Assembly (NCBI RefSeq): GCF_010728155.1
Contig: NZ_AP022605.1
Location: forward strand, 3,906,001-3,970,000
Origin: Mycolicibacterium doricum
GTDB lineage: Bacteria; Actinomycetota; Actinomycetes; Mycobacteriales; Mycobacteriaceae
DNA length: 64,000 nt
Direction of reading: 5' to 3'
Shown: positions 36,816 through 47,679 of the stretch, one piece after another
Position numbering within the stretch: position 1 is the stretch's first letter
Layout: each line of letters starts with the position of its first letter
The notes under the pieces: generated by a model
Told to the model about the DNA's origin: nothing
Seen by the model: the letters and a program-made list of their open reading frames with translations, nothing else
Database searches by the model: none
Translations under genes and position numbers: made by a program

Positions 36816-38039
36816 TCAGCCGCGTTCCCGGGAACGATCATCGGTGACCGGAAAGTGGTCGGCGAGGGCGGCGGCGAGTTCGAGGAACTTCCGTCGCGCC
36901 GCGGGCGACATCTCGCGCGTTCCGCTGATGACCCCGCCCGGCCGCAGGTGTCCGTCGAACGGGATCTCGATCACCCGCTGACCGTGTCCGGCAAACTGCT
37001 GCACCAGGATAGACCGCGTGCGCTTGTCGGCGTGACCGTCGGAATCGTTGAGCACCACCACTGTTCTCTGCAGGAGACCGGTCATCCCTCGCGCCGCCAG
37101 CCAGTCCAGCGTCTGCCCGGCCGCCGCCGCGCCGTCCACCCAGGGCGAGGAGACGACGATCAACGCGTCGAGGTCGCGTAACACCTCCAGCGTGACGGGC
37201 GAGTCCATGGTGGAACTGCAGTCGACGACCGAGATGGAGAAGTGCCGGTCCAGCCGCGAGGTGGCCTCGCGGTAGATGGCCGCATCGAGCACTCTTCGAC
37301 GTGCCGGCGAACCCTCTCCGGCGAGGACGAACAACCCTGCCGCGTTGTTGCCGACGCGGCTCCGCACATCGGTGAAGGATTCGAGGTGCTGATCCGACGC
37401 GATCTCCCAGTAGGACCCCTGCGCGTTCGGATCGACCCGGCTGCCCAATTTGCCGAATGCGGTGTCGGCGTCGATCGCCACCACGCGGTCGTCCTGCCGA
37501 AGCTCGGCGAAAACCGAGCCGATGCTCGCCGAGACGGTCGTCTTGCCGACGCCGCCCTTACCCATCACACCGACCTTGAAATGCCCTCGAAGCATGCCGC
37601 GGATCTTGTTCTCCAGCGCGATCTGACGTAGTTCATCGGGTGACTGACCCGGATTGACCCGTCCGAAGCTGAGTCGGTAGATCCACCGCCGCCAGCCGTG
37701 TGCCGGCGGCCTGCGGGGCGGGGGAACCAGCTGGTCGACCCGAATCCGGTCGGTGTAGGAACCGTGGTACGGCGGGGGTGCACCCATCGGACCGGCAGCC
37801 CCGTACCCCTCCTGCGGCCAACCCGGTCGCATCGGCGGCCGACTTTGAGCAGCCGGCGGTCCCGCCGGTGGCCGAGGTCCGCCGGCGGGCTGCCGCCCCG
37901 GCGGCTGAGCCCATCCGGCGGGTTGCGGGCGGGGCGGAGCGGGCGGCGGCCCGGGTCGCATCTGCTGGGTATCTCGGAAGCTGGTGCGCCCCTGCTGGCC
38001 GTCGGGCTCTCCGCGCAGGGCGTCGTCAGGATCGGTCAC
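36816..38039 (-). CDS. MinD/ParA-like ATPase, EspI-related, with Pro-rich N-terminus
   Basis: 407 residues from GTG 38037-38039, chosen for its strong AGGAGGA 7 nt upstream. Residues 1-110 are Pro/Gly-rich. The segment RRWIYRLSFGRVNPGQSPDE is close to RHILYLLTRINLGLSPDELY in EspI of this window. The P-loop is MGKGGVGKTTVSAS (deviant Walker A, KGGVGKT, about 165), with DADTAFGKLGSRV and SVVDCSSTMDSP further on. MinD-like EspI binds and restrains ESX-1 energy use in response to ATP in M. tuberculosis; this paralogue may do similar work. The start faces the espG1 promoter region. Confidence 0.8.
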   Translation of the reverse strand: MTDPDDALRGEPDGQQGRTSFRDTQQMRPGPPPAPPRPQPAGWAQPPGRQPAGGPRPPAGPPAAQSRPPMRPGWPQEGYGAAGPMGAPPPYHGSYTDRIRVDQLVPPPRRPPAHGWRRWIYRLSFGRVNPGQSPDELRQIALENKIRGMLRGHFKVGVMGKGGVGKTTVSASIGSVFAELRQDDRVVAIDADTAFGKLGSRVDPNAQGSYWEIASDQHLESFTDVRSRVGNNAAGLFVLAGEGSPARRRVLDAAIYREATSRLDRHFSISVVDCSSTMDSPVTLEVLRDLDALIVVSSPWVDGAAAAGQTLDWLAARGMTGLLQRTVVVLNDSDGHADKRTRSILVQQFAGHGQRVIEIPFDGHLRPGGVISGTREMSPAARRKFLELAAALADHFPVTDDRSRERG

Positions 38040-38581
38040 TACGGTCCTCCTCCTGAGGTCTGGCGAGACGGACATCGACCCAGTATCGACCACGTCGTCG
38101 ACAATTCGCGCGGCCCCGGCCGCCGCGCAACATCAGCAAAGTCATGGCGGGTGGGGCTCCGCAGCGGTGCCACTGTCGCACCGTCGGGGATGCGCCTGCG
38201 GCGGGATGCCCCGCTTGCGCGTCCCCGGATGTGCATATCGAACGTCAGCGATCCTCGAATCGCAATCACACCGCTCGCCTCGGCGTTCGCTGAGGACCGC
38301 ATTCCACGAAGTTGAACCGCAGAAGTAGGCCAAATCGTATATTGCTGACCAATGGGTCGACGCGCTGGGCGATGCAGTCCTGCGGCCTGCAAGAATGTGC
38401 GCTGAAGGTACCGGGTGCGCTGGTACGCTGACTCTCGGCGAAGGGACGCCGAACCCGGTGTTTCGCCGCCGCTGTTGCGGGATGCGGCAAATGTCCGAAC
38501 AAGCCAGGGCAGAATCCACCGCGCGCACTGCGCGATGAGAGTTGGGGGTCCGATGGGTGATCTGCGGGTCGCGGGAGTCCG
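38040..38581. promoter_or_regulatory. Divergent intergenic region upstream of espG1 (~540 bp)
   Basis: No gene is recognisable. Candidate -10 elements are TATATT in TCGTATATTGC (about 38335) and TACGCT in CTGGTACGCTGAC (about 38424), the latter ~160 bp before espG1. The length suits a regulated ESX-1 promoter with a long leader. Confidence 0.4.
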
Positions 38582-39430
38582 ATGATCGCCGGCGCATCGG
38601 CCGTGTCCAGCGGCACCCACTACGACGACGTCGTCGCCGTCGAGGTCACAATCGACGGGATGCTCGTCGTCGCCGACCGCATCGGCGCCCACGAGTTCCC
38701 GCCGTCGCTCGGAATCCGGCTCAACATCCCACAGCCCGATCTGCGCAAGATCGTCTGGGAGCAGGTCGCCCGTGATCTGACCGAGCAGGACGTCCTCAAC
38801 CTCTACGGTGATCCGCACCCCGAGGTCGCCGCGATGGTGGACACCCTGAGCCGGTCCGACCGTGTTCTCGAAGGGCGTTGGTGGCGCCGCGACGTCGGCG
38901 GCAAGATGATCCGCTTCGTGGTCTGCCGAAAGGGTGACCGGCACCTCGTGGCCGCCCGCGACGACGAGATGCTGGTGCTGCAGCGCGTCGCCCCGCAGAT
39001 CGGCCTCGCCAACATGGTGACCACTGTTCTGGGCGGTGCCACGCCCGCCGACGTGGAACCGCTGACCGGCGTTGCCGGCGAGCTCGCCCAGTGCCGGACG
39101 GCCGTTGAGCTCCAGGCCTACGGCATACCGCTGACCTCTGCGCGCGCCTACGCCGACATCATCAGCGAGCCGTCGAGCTGGGTGGAGCTCACCGCGACAG
39201 AACGTCACCCGGGCGGCACCCAAACCAGCACGGACGTCGCCGCCGGGGTGCTCGACTCCCCGCACGGCCGCATCGTGTCGATCCCCCGCCGGGTCAGCGG
39301 TGAGCTGTACGGCAGCTTCCTGCCGGGGACGCAGGAGAACTTGCAGCGGGCGCTCGACGGTCTGGTCGATTTCCTCCCGTCCAAGACGTGGTTCGACCAC
39401 AGCGACGCCGACAGCCTCCACGGGGAGTGA
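38582..39430 (+). CDS. espG1: EspG1, chaperone of ESX-1 PE-PPE substrates
   Basis: 282 residues, ATG 38582. It has the EspG pattern: an N-terminal beta sheet (VAVEVTIDGMLVVADRIGAH followed by EFPPSLGIR), the central DVLNLYGDPHPEVAAMVDTL, RWWRRDVGGKMIRFVVCRKG and LVAARDDEMLVLQRV. The C-terminal part contains VAAGVLDSPHGRIVSIPRR, SGELYGSFLPGT and a final amphipathic helix. EspG binds the tip of the PPE partner in PE-PPE pairs, keeps it soluble and directs it to its own ESX system, here PE35/PPE68. It is the first gene of the ESX-1 plus-strand run. Confidence 0.92.
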   Translation: MIAGASAVSSGTHYDDVVAVEVTIDGMLVVADRIGAHEFPPSLGIRLNIPQPDLRKIVWEQVARDLTEQDVLNLYGDPHPEVAAMVDTLSRSDRVLEGRWWRRDVGGKMIRFVVCRKGDRHLVAARDDEMLVLQRVAPQIGLANMVTTVLGGATPADVEPLTGVAGELAQCRTAVELQAYGIPLTSARAYADIISEPSSWVELTATERHPGGTQTSTDVAAGVLDSPHGRIVSIPRRVSGELYGSFLPGTQENLQRALDGLVDFLPSKTWFDHSDADSLHGE

Positions 39431-39443
39431 GCGAAACTCCTCC

Positions 39444-39974
39444 ATGGTGGGTGACTTCTCGCCGCACGGGCCCGATGACGACGCCGACAACCTGTCGGCG
39501 CTCGACTTCTATCAACCCGTCGTCGACGACGACGGGCCCGACCTCGCTGCGCTCGACGCGTTCACCGCCTATGTCCGGTCCGACCAGGACGGCGGCGAGC
39601 CGTACGCACCGGTGCCCGTGGAGGAAGCGGCGCCCGAAACAGAGCCGCTGTTCGCGGTGACGAACCCGCCCGGGACCGTCACCGTCACCAGCTACCTCGA
39701 CGGTCGCGTCCACCGTATAGAACTGTCACCGCGGGTGGCGGGCGTGTCCGAAACCGAACTGGCGGAGGAAATTGTGGTGATCGCGGGACTGGCCGCACAG
39801 GACGCCAGGTCGGCGCAGTACGAGGTCGTGCTCGACGGGATGCGGGCACAGGGCCACGATGATCCCGCGACCCGCGACTTCCTGCAGCGTGACCTCGAAT
39901 TACCCACACCCGAGGAAGCCCGAGCACGCCGCGCCGAGGTTTTCGCCACCAGGTATGCAGGTAGTCATGAGTGA
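39444..39974 (+). CDS. espH: EspH, ESX-1 accessory protein
   Basis: 176 residues from ATG 39444; an upstream frame would overlap espG1. The N-terminus is acidic (HGPDDDADNLSALDFYQPVV). The core SALDFYQP ... LAALDAFTAYV and FAVTNPPGTVTVTSYLDG, HRIELSPRVAGVSETELAEE and IVVIAGLAAQDARSAQYEV is the EspH/Rv3867 pattern. The family has a YbaB-like secondary-structure outline in the C-terminal half and is needed for full ESX-1 secretion in M. marinum. It ends 8 bp inside eccA1. Confidence 0.88.
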   Translation: MVGDFSPHGPDDDADNLSALDFYQPVVDDDGPDLAALDAFTAYVRSDQDGGEPYAPVPVEEAAPETEPLFAVTNPPGTVTVTSYLDGRVHRIELSPRVAGVSETELAEEIVVIAGLAAQDARSAQYEVVLDGMRAQGHDDPATRDFLQRDLELPTPEEARARRAEVFATRYAGSHE

Positions 39975-41688
39975 TCACCTGGCCAGCCTGTTCGGTAGCG
40001 CGGTCGGTATGCTGCCCAACGCCCCCGCTCGTTCCTACGAGCTGTTCACCGACATCACCAACTACGACGAAACCGCCTGCGACGCATGGGTCGGACGCAT
40101 CCGCTGCGGTGACATGGACCGGGTGACGCTGTTCCGGGCGTGGTACTCGCGCGGCAACTTCGGACAACTCGCCGGCGCCGCCGAAATCTCGATGAACACC
40201 CTGGCCGCGCGCATCCCGATCGGCGGACTGTTCGGGGAGATCACCTATCCGATCACCTCGCCGCTGGGGATCACCATGGGCTTCGCCGTGCACGAGGCGA
40301 AGGAAGGCAACTTCACCGACGCCATGGAGGCGCTGGAGAACGTGCCACCCGGCGGCGCCGACCACCTGATCGCCTGGGTGAAGACCGTCATCTACGGCGC
40401 GGCCGAACGCTGGACCGATGTGATCGACCAGGTGCGCAGCGCCGCCACCTGGCCGGACAAGTTCCTCGCCGCCGCCGCCGGCGTGGCCCACGGTGTGGCC
40501 GCCGCGAACCTCGGACTTTTCACCGAGGCGGAGCGCCGGCTGACGGAGATGAACACCTCACCCGCCGGTCAGGCGTGTGCTCCGACCATCGCCTGGTATC
40601 TGGCGATGACGTACCGCAGCCAGGGCAACGAAGAAGGCGCCCGGGCGCTGCTGGAATGGCTGCAGGCCACCCATCCGGAGCCGAAGGTGACTGCCGCGCT
40701 TCGCGACCCGTCGTACCGGCTGGTGACGACCACCGCGGAGAAGATCGCCGCACGTACCGATCCGTGGGATCCGGCCAGCGCGGTGGCCGACACCTCCGGA
40801 CGCGAGAAGCTACTCGTCGACGCGCAGGCGGAACTGGATCGGCAGATCGGTTTGAGCCGGGTCAAGGACCAGATCGAGGCCTACCGCGCCGCCACCCAGA
40901 TGGCCAAGATCCGCGCCGCTCGCGGGATGAAAGTGGCGCAGACGTCGAAGCACATGATCTTCGCCGGCCCGCCCGGCACCGGTAAGACGACCATCGCGCG
41001 GGTGGTGGCGAACATCCTCGCCGGGCTGGGCGTGATCGCCGAGCCCAAGCTCGTCGAGACCTCACGCAAGGACTTCGTCGCCGAGTACGAGGGCCAGTCG
41101 GCGGTCAAGACGGCCCGCACGATCGACCGGGCCGTCGGCGGCGTGCTTTTCATCGACGAGGCGTACACGCTGGTGCAGGAGCGCGACGGCCGCGCCGACC
41201 CATTCGGCACCGAAGCGCTCGACACCCTATTGGCACGCATGGAGAACGACCGCGACCGCCTGGTGGTGATCATCGCCGGGTACAGGGTGGACATCGACCG
41301 GCTGCTGGAGACCAACGACGGCCTCAGGTCGCGCTTCGCCACCCGGATCGAGTTCGATTCGTATTCTCCCGACGAGATCGTCGAGATCGCGAAAGTGATT
41401 GCATCAGCCAACGACTCGTCAGTCAACGAGGATGCCGCCAAACTCGTGCTCGAGGCCGCGACACTGCTCGGGCAGCGCACCTTGAACGGCAAGCCGGCAC
41501 TGGACATCGCCGGCAACGGCCGTTATGCCCGGCAGTTGGTGGAGGCCGGCGAGCAGAGCCGCGACATGCGCCTGGCCCGGTCCCTGGACTTCGAGAGTCT
41601 CGATGTAGAGCAGCTGAGCGAAATCAACGGCGAGGACATGGCGTCGGCGATCGCCGCCGTCCATTCCCGCCTGAACATCAGCAGGTGA
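39967..41688 (+). CDS. eccA1: AAA+ ATPase EccA1 of ESX-1
   Basis: 573 residues from ATG 39967, overlapping espH. The N-terminal 270 residues contain TPR-like helices (GGLFGEITYPITSPLGITMG, ALENVPPGGADHLIAWVKTV). The C-terminal half is a CbbX-type AAA+ domain: Walker A GPPGTGKTTIARV near 333, Walker B GGVLFIDEAYTL near 390, arginine-finger region GLRSRFATRIEF near 455. EccA is cytosolic, forms hexamers and probably unloads EspG from PE/PPE substrates before export. Confidence 0.97.
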   Translation: MSDHLASLFGSAVGMLPNAPARSYELFTDITNYDETACDAWVGRIRCGDMDRVTLFRAWYSRGNFGQLAGAAEISMNTLAARIPIGGLFGEITYPITSPLGITMGFAVHEAKEGNFTDAMEALENVPPGGADHLIAWVKTVIYGAAERWTDVIDQVRSAATWPDKFLAAAAGVAHGVAAANLGLFTEAERRLTEMNTSPAGQACAPTIAWYLAMTYRSQGNEEGARALLEWLQATHPEPKVTAALRDPSYRLVTTTAEKIAARTDPWDPASAVADTSGREKLLVDAQAELDRQIGLSRVKDQIEAYRAATQMAKIRAARGMKVAQTSKHMIFAGPPGTGKTTIARVVANILAGLGVIAEPKLVETSRKDFVAEYEGQSAVKTARTIDRAVGGVLFIDEAYTLVQERDGRADPFGTEALDTLLARMENDRDRLVVIIAGYRVDIDRLLETNDGLRSRFATRIEFDSYSPDEIVEIAKVIASANDSSVNEDAAKLVLEAATLLGQRTLNGKPALDIAGNGRYARQLVEAGEQSRDMRLARSLDFESLDVEQLSEINGEDMASAIAAVHSRLNISR

Positions 41689-41691
41689 GGT

Positions 41692-43185
41692 ATGGCGAGT
41701 TTCCGGCTTACCACCAAGGTGCAGGTCAGCGGTTGGCGCTTTCTGCTGCGCCGGGTCGAGCACGCGATCGTGCGCCGCGACACCCGGATGTTCGACGATC
41801 CGTTGCAGTTCTACAGCCGCGCGGTGAGCGCCGGCATCATCATCGCGGTGCTGATCTGCCTCGGCGCGGCGCTGATGGCGTACTTCAAGCCACTCGGCAA
41901 GCGTGGTGGTGACCAGCTGCTCGTGGACCGCACCACCAACCAGCTCTACGTCGTGATGCCGGGTGGCGGGGAACTGCGGCCGGTGTACAACCTCACTTCG
42001 GCGCGGCTTGTGCTCGGTAACCCCGGAACACCCGTCGAAGTGAAATCCGACGAGCTCGATCGCATATCGAAGGGCCAGCCGATCGGCATCCCGGGCGCCC
42101 CCTATGCGACTCCAGTCTCTGGTGCGGCTCAGTCGATGGGTACGTCGGCATGGACCCTGTGCGACACCGTCACCAAACCGCAGAGCGTGGTGCCGATGGT
42201 GGAGACCTCGGTGCTGGTGCGCCCGCTGGTGGTCGATTCGACGGTCGGACCGCTGCGTCCCGACCAGGGCATGCTCGTCGCGTTCAAGGGTGCGAACTGG
42301 TTGGTCACCGAAGGTGGTCGCCATTCGATCGACCTGGCCGACCGGGCGGTGACGTCAGCCGTCGGGATACCGGTGACCGCCAGGGCGACCCCCATCTCCG
42401 AGGGTCTGTTCAACGCGCTGCCGAACGCCGGGCCCTGGCAGCTGCCCCAGGTTCCCCGCGCCGGTGAGCCCAATACCGTCGGGCTGCCGTCCAATTCTGT
42501 GATCGGCTCGGTGTTCGAGACGGTGACCGAATCCGATGAGCCGCAGCATTACGTCGTGCTGCCCGACGGGGTGGCCCGCGTCAACGACCCGACCGCGGCG
42601 GCGCTGCGCGCCACCAACTCCTACGGTCTGATCGAGCCACCGATGGTGGAAGCCAGTATGGTGGCACGGATCCCTGAGCAGGTCTACGTCTCACCACTAC
42701 CCGACCAGGCGCTCGACATCCTGCTGCGCCAGGACGATCCCACACTGTGCTGGTCCTGGCAGCGCGTCGCCGGCGACCAGGCGCCCCGCACGACGGTCAT
42801 CGCCGGCCGTCGACTGCCGATCGCCGCATCGGCGCTGAACACCGGCATCCGGCAGATCACCGGTGACTCCACCGTGTACATCGACGGCGGTCAGTTCATC
42901 CGGCTGCAGTCCCCGGATCCGCGGTACGGCGAGAGCCTGTACTACGTCGACCCGCAGGGCGTGCGGTACGGCATCCCCGACGAGGAGACCGCCATGAACA
43001 TCGGCCTGACCGGGCCGCTGACCGCTCCCTGGCAGGTGGTCAGCCTGCTCGTCGACGGTCCGGTGCTGTCCAAGCAGGCGGCTCTGCTCGAACACGACAC
43101 GCTGCCCGCGAGTCCGAACCCACGCAGGGTCGGCGACGACGGCGCAGCGCAACCGGCCACATCACGCACCGGAGGTGGCGGATGA
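41692..43185 (+). CDS. eccB1: EccB1, ESX-1 membrane core component
   Basis: 497 residues, ATG 3 bp after the eccA1 stop. The short cytosolic N-terminus ([20 protein letters not shown], then AIVRRD) is typical of EccB. One transmembrane helix is at about 45-65 ([19 protein letters not shown]). The large periplasmic part carries a Cys pair (WTLCDTVT and DDPTLCWSW) that forms the conserved disulfide and the repeat domains. EccB links the inner-membrane pore to periplasmic steps. The stop overlaps eccCa1 (ATGA). Confidence 0.96.
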   Translation: MASFRLTTKVQVSGWRFLLRRVEHAIVRRDTRMFDDPLQFYSRAVSAGIIIAVLICLGAALMAYFKPLGKRGGDQLLVDRTTNQLYVVMPGGGELRPVYNLTSARLVLGNPGTPVEVKSDELDRISKGQPIGIPGAPYATPVSGAAQSMGTSAWTLCDTVTKPQSVVPMVETSVLVRPLVVDSTVGPLRPDQGMLVAFKGANWLVTEGGRHSIDLADRAVTSAVGIPVTARATPISEGLFNALPNAGPWQLPQVPRAGEPNTVGLPSNSVIGSVFETVTESDEPQHYVVLPDGVARVNDPTAAALRATNSYGLIEPPMVEASMVARIPEQVYVSPLPDQALDILLRQDDPTLCWSWQRVAGDQAPRTTVIAGRRLPIAASALNTGIRQITGDSTVYIDGGQFIRLQSPDPRYGESLYYVDPQGVRYGIPDEETAMNIGLTGPLTAPWQVVSLLVDGPVLSKQAALLEHDTLPASPNPRRVGDDGAAQPATSRTGGGG

Positions 43186-45422
43186 CCACGAAGAAGTTCA
43201 CGCCGATCATCAAGCGGGGTCCGCGACTCACCCCCGGCGAGATCACCGTGACGCCGCCGGAGGATCTGGGCGTCGAGATCCCCCCGTCGGGGATTCAGCG
43301 GGCGCTGCCGTGGGTGATGGGTGGCTGCATGCTGGGGATGATCTCGATCATGATCTTCACCGGTGTCCGACAGTTGTCGCCCTACATGCTGATGATGCCG
43401 CTGATGATGGTGATGGCCACGGTCGGTTTCATGGCCGGTGGCGGATCGGGCGCCAAACGGGTGCCCGAGATCAACGCCGACCGCAAGGAGTATCTGCGGT
43501 ACCTCTCCGGGCTGCGCACTCGAGTCACGTCGTCGGCGGCCGCTCAGGTGACGTTCTTCAACTACCACGCACCGCACCCCGAGGATCTGCTGTCGATCAT
43601 CGGCACGAACCGTCAGTGGTCACGGCAGACCAACGGCGAGTTCTTCGCCGCGACGCGGATCGGCCTGGGTTCCGAACCAGCGGTGGACCGTCTGCTCAAA
43701 CCGTCCGTCGGCGGGGACGTCAACGGGCTCGCCGGTCCGCAGGCGGCGCCGCAACCACATCTGGAACCGGTCAGCCACATGTGGGTGACGAAGTTCCTGC
43801 GCACCCACGGCCTCATCCACGACTGCCCCAAACTCCTACAGCTGCGGTCCTTCCCGACGATCGCAATCGGCGGTGACGTCGACGGGGCCGCTGCGCTGCT
43901 GACGGCGATGGTCTGCCACTTGGCGGTGTTCCACCCGCCGGACCTGTTGCAGGTGCGGGTGCTCACCGACAATCCCGAGGACCCGAACTGGAGCTGGCTC
44001 AAGTGGCTGCCGCACGTGCAGCACCAGAGCGACGTCGACGCCGCCGGACCCACCCGCATGGTGTTCACCCGCCCCGACGGGCTGAGCGATCTGACCGCCC
44101 GTGGACCGCACACCGCCGACTCCTCCCCGAGCGGCCCGTACGTCGTCGTGGTGGACCTCACCGGTGGTCGTGCCGGCTTCCCGGCCGATGGCCGCGCCGG
44201 TGTCACGGTGCTCACGCTGGGAAACCACAACGGGTCTGCCTACCGAATCCGGGTCGCCGCCAACGGCGCCGCCGATGACCGGCTGCCCAACCAGGGTTTC
44301 CGGCCGGTCACCACCACCGGCGACCGGTTGACACCGGGTCAGGCCGGCCGTATCGCCCGCAAGCTGGCGGGCTGGTCGATCACGGGTGCGATCATCGACA
44401 AGAACGTCCGGGTGCAGAAGAAGGTCGCCACCGAGTGGCACCAACTCGTCGGCGCGCAGACGGTCGCAGAGGTGACACCGGCGCGCTGGCGGATGTTCGC
44501 CGACACTGACCGCGACCGACTCAAGATCCCGTTCGGACACGAGCTGCGCACCGGCGACATCATGTATCTCGACATCAAGGAGGGCGCCGAGTTCGGCGCG
44601 GGACCGCACGGCATGCTGATCGGCACCACCGGTTCGGGGAAATCCGAATTCCTTCGGACGCTGATCCTGTCGCTGGCGGCCACCCATCATCCCGACCAGG
44701 TGAACCTGCTGCTGACCGACTTCAAGGGCGGTTCGACGTTCCTCGGCATGGAAAAACTGCCGCACACAGCGGCGGTGGTGACGAACATGGAAGAGGAAGC
44801 CGAACTCGTCAGCCGGATGGGAGAGGTGCTCACCGGCGAGCTCGACCGGCGCCAGTCGATCTTGCGGCAGGCCGGTATGCGGGTCGGCGCGGCCGGCGCG
44901 CTGTCGGGTGTGGCGGAATACGAGAAACACCGCGAACGTGGCGCCGACCTGCCGCCGCTGCCGACGTTGTTCGTCGTCGTCGACGAGTTCGCCGAACTGC
45001 TGCAGAACCACCCCGACTTCATCGCCCTCTTCGACCGCATCTGCCGGGTGGGCCGTTCACTGCGGGTGCATCTGCTGCTGGCCACCCAGTCGCTGAACAC
45101 CGGCGGTGTCCGCATCGACAAACTGGAGCCGAACCTGACGTATCGGATCGCCCTGCGCACCACCAGCTCGGCGGAATCGAAGGCGGTGATCGGCACCCCG
45201 GAGGCGCAGTACATCACGAACAAGGAGAGTGGTGTGGGCTTTCTGCGGGTGGGCATGGAGGACCCGGTCAAGTTCCAGAGTGTCTACACCGGTACCCCGT
45301 ACGTCCCGGCGACGGCGGTGCAGCAGGACGGTGAGGTGACACCCCGCCAGCCCCAACGCAACCGGATGCGTATCCACAAGTTCACCGCCACCCCGATCTT
45401 CGATACGGCGCTGACGTCATGA
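43182..45422 (+). CDS. eccCa1: EccCa1, FtsK/SpoIIIE-like ATPase subunit of ESX-1
   Basis: 746 residues. Two transmembrane helices lie near residues 40-85 ([38 protein letters not shown]). They are followed by the DUF domain (stalk) and the first FtsK-like ATPase domain: Walker [11 protein letters not shown] near 481, Walker [12 protein letters not shown] near 597, sensor-like [15 protein letters not shown] near 626. In ESX-1 the EccC ATPase is split in two; this part holds the membrane anchor and ATPase 1 and is the motor of export. It is coupled to eccB1 and eccCb1. Confidence 0.97.
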   Translation: MTTKKFTPIIKRGPRLTPGEITVTPPEDLGVEIPPSGIQRALPWVMGGCMLGMISIMIFTGVRQLSPYMLMMPLMMVMATVGFMAGGGSGAKRVPEINADRKEYLRYLSGLRTRVTSSAAAQVTFFNYHAPHPEDLLSIIGTNRQWSRQTNGEFFAATRIGLGSEPAVDRLLKPSVGGDVNGLAGPQAAPQPHLEPVSHMWVTKFLRTHGLIHDCPKLLQLRSFPTIAIGGDVDGAAALLTAMVCHLAVFHPPDLLQVRVLTDNPEDPNWSWLKWLPHVQHQSDVDAAGPTRMVFTRPDGLSDLTARGPHTADSSPSGPYVVVVDLTGGRAGFPADGRAGVTVLTLGNHNGSAYRIRVAANGAADDRLPNQGFRPVTTTGDRLTPGQAGRIARKLAGWSITGAIIDKNVRVQKKVATEWHQLVGAQTVAEVTPARWRMFADTDRDRLKIPFGHELRTGDIMYLDIKEGAEFGAGPHGMLIGTTGSGKSEFLRTLILSLAATHHPDQVNLLLTDFKGGSTFLGMEKLPHTAAVVTNMEEEAELVSRMGEVLTGELDRRQSILRQAGMRVGAAGALSGVAEYEKHRERGADLPPLPTLFVVVDEFAELLQNHPDFIALFDRICRVGRSLRVHLLLATQSLNTGGVRIDKLEPNLTYRIALRTTSSAESKAVIGTPEAQYITNKESGVGFLRVGMEDPVKFQSVYTGTPYVPATAVQQDGEVTPRQPQRNRMRIHKFTATPIFDTALTS

Positions 45423-47197
45423 CCACCTCCGAGCAAAAGGTCCTTCGTGAGGTCGTCCTCGACCAGTTGACGACGGGCGAGACCCGCGCCTACCGGATGT
45501 GGTTGCCGCCGCTGACCGATCCGACGCCGGTGAACGAACTTGTCGAGCGCGACCATCAGCGCCAGCCGCTGCGGTTCGGGCTCGGCATCATGGACGAACC
45601 CCGCAGGCACCGCCAGGACATCTGGGGTGTGGACGTGTCGGCTGCCGGCGGTAACATCGCCGTCGGCGGCGCCCCGCAGACCGGCAAGTCAACCTTCCTG
45701 CAGACGTTGATCATGTCGGCGGCGGCCACCCATTCACCGCGTGAAGTGCAGTTCTACTGCGTCGACCTCGGTGGCGGCGGTCTGATGTACCTTGAGGACC
45801 TGCCGCACGTCGGCGGCGTCGCCACCCGGGCCGAGCCCGACCGTGTGAACCGCGTGGTTGCCGAGGTGAAAGCCGTTCAGCGGCAACGCGAGCGGACCTT
45901 CAAGGAGTTGCGGGTCGGTTCGATCGCCGGATACCGGCAGATGCGGGAGGATCCGGACAACCCGGCGGCCGCCGATCCATTCGGCGATGTGTTCCTGGTC
46001 ATCGACGGCTGGCCGGCGTTTGTCGCGGAGTTCCCCGACCTCGAGCCGGTCGTCCAGGATCTCGCCGGTCAGGGCCTCGCCTTCGGGGTGCACGTGGTGA
46101 TCTCCACCCCACGCTGGACCGAGTTGAAGTCCCGGGTCCGCGACTACCTCGGGACCAAGATCGAGTTCCGGCTCGGCGACGTGAACGAGACGCAGATCGA
46201 CCGCATCACCCGCGAGATCCCGCCCAACCGGCCGGGCCGGGCGATCTCGATGGAGAAACACCACCTGATGATGGGCGTGCCCCGCCTCGACGGGCAGCGC
46301 AGCGCGGCCAACCTCGTCCCGGCGATCACGTCGGCGGTCGCCCAGATCGCCGCGCAACACACGGTTCGGGCGCCGCAGGTGCGGGTGCTCCCGGAGCGGG
46401 TCTATCTGGACGAACTCGACCCGGCCCCCCCGGGACCCGATTCGGACTACCGCACCCGCTGGCGCGTGCCCCTCGGCGTACGCGAGTCCGATCTCAGCGT
46501 GGCCTACAACGAGATGCACATGACGCCGCACCTGTTGGTCTTCGGTGCGCCGAAGTCCGGCAAAACGACGATCGCCCACGCGGTCGCCCAGGCGATCTGC
46601 CGCCGCAACACCCCACAGCAAGTGCGGTTCATGCTTGCCGACTACCGGTCGGCGTTGCTGGATGCGGTACCCCAGAGCCACCTTCTCGATGCCGGCGCGG
46701 TGAACCGCAACCACGCATCGCTGGAGGCCGCAATCAAGGCGCTGGCGACCAACCTGCAGAAGCGGCTGCCGCCGCCCGACCTGACCACCGCCCAGCTGCG
46801 GTCACGATCGTGGTGGAGCGGTCCGGACGTGGTGCTGCTCGTCGACGACTGGCACATGATCGTGGCCGCGTCCGGCATGGTGCCGCCGATGGCGCCACTG
46901 GCGCCGCTGCTGCCCGCGGCAGCCGACATCGGTTTGCACATCATCGTGACCTGCCAGATGAGCCAGGCGCATCGCGCCACGATGGACAAGTTCGTTGGTG
47001 CGGCGTACGGCGCCGGGACCCCGACGCTGTTCCTGTCGGGGGAGAAGACGGAGTTCCCGTCGAGCGAGATCAAACTGCGTAAACGGCCGCCTGGCCAGGC
47101 CCTTATGGTGTCACCGGACGGCAAGGAAGTCGTCCAGGCGGCCTACGTGGATCCACCGGAAGAAGAAGTGTTCGCACCACCCCCACAGGGCGGTTAG
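45419..47197 (+). CDS. eccCb1: EccCb1, second EccC ATPase subunit of ESX-1
   Basis: 592 residues with two FtsK-like ATPase domains. The first has P-loop [13 protein letters not shown] near 83 and [11 protein letters not shown] near 190. The second has P-loop [13 protein letters not shown] near 374 and [10 protein letters not shown] near 470. It has no membrane segment and ends [14 protein letters not shown]. The C-terminal domain recognises the tail of EsxB, which makes EccCb the substrate receptor. The ATGA overlap with eccCa1 keeps the halves stoichiometric. Confidence 0.97.
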   Translation: MTTSEQKVLREVVLDQLTTGETRAYRMWLPPLTDPTPVNELVERDHQRQPLRFGLGIMDEPRRHRQDIWGVDVSAAGGNIAVGGAPQTGKSTFLQTLIMSAAATHSPREVQFYCVDLGGGGLMYLEDLPHVGGVATRAEPDRVNRVVAEVKAVQRQRERTFKELRVGSIAGYRQMREDPDNPAAADPFGDVFLVIDGWPAFVAEFPDLEPVVQDLAGQGLAFGVHVVISTPRWTELKSRVRDYLGTKIEFRLGDVNETQIDRITREIPPNRPGRAISMEKHHLMMGVPRLDGQRSAANLVPAITSAVAQIAAQHTVRAPQVRVLPERVYLDELDPAPPGPDSDYRTRWRVPLGVRESDLSVAYNEMHMTPHLLVFGAPKSGKTTIAHAVAQAICRRNTPQQVRFMLADYRSALLDAVPQSHLLDAGAVNRNHASLEAAIKALATNLQKRLPPPDLTTAQLRSRSWWSGPDVVLLVDDWHMIVAASGMVPPMAPLAPLLPAAADIGLHIIVTCQMSQAHRATMDKFVGAAYGAGTPTLFLSGEKTEFPSSEIKLRKRPPGQALMVSPDGKEVVQAAYVDPPEEEVFAPPPQGG

Positions 47198-47344
47198 TAT
47201 CTAGCGAGAACATCACAGCAACGTTGGCGGTTAACTGCCAGCAAACCAGTCGGGGGATGCGTCCGGGGACGACGCGGCACACGTGCCCGAGCCGTCCGCC
47301 ATCGCTTGTCCTGCTTACGGGGAACCAGCAAAGGAGATGTGCAC

Positions 47345-47638
47345 GTGCAACCTCTCGAACACAATCCGGGTGCGGCGGGCGTCGGCGGCCAGGTCGTCGC
47401 CAACGGTGCACGGGGGCTCGCCGGCGGCACGGCGGCTACCGCGGCGGTGACCGCGCTGGTTCCGGCTGGCGCCGACGAGGTGTCGGCGATGGCCGCCGCC
47501 ACCTTCGCCGCCGAGGGTGCCGAGACCCTGGCGCTGAACACCTTCGCCCAGGAGGAGCTGTCCCGCGCCGGCGCGGCGTTCGTGGAGATCGCCGGTATCT
47601 ACGCCGCCGTCGACTCGGCCAACGCCAGCACGTTCTGA
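47345..47638 (+). CDS. PE35: PE family protein PE35
   Basis: 97 residues from GTG 47345 with AAGGAG 8 nt upstream. It is a pure PE domain: QPLEHNPGAAGVGGQVVANG, two helices and the ESX export signal YAAVDSANAST (YxxxD). PE35 pairs with PPE68 and is secreted by, or regulates, ESX-1. The 147-bp gap before it, with TTAGTATCTAGCG near the eccCb1 stop, may hold an internal promoter for the PE-PPE-esx block. Confidence 0.92.
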   Translation: MQPLEHNPGAAGVGGQVVANGARGLAGGTAATAAVTALVPAGADEVSAMAAATFAAEGAETLALNTFAQEELSRAGAAFVEIAGIYAAVDSANASTF

Positions 47639-47679
47639 CCAGGACGCAGCGGATCCCCTAGCGGAGCCGGTCACACACC

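Noticed and set aside
39300..39443. Upstream extension of espH
   Set aside because: It overlaps espG1 in another frame and is Arg/Ser-rich; the ATG at 39444 fits the EspH family.
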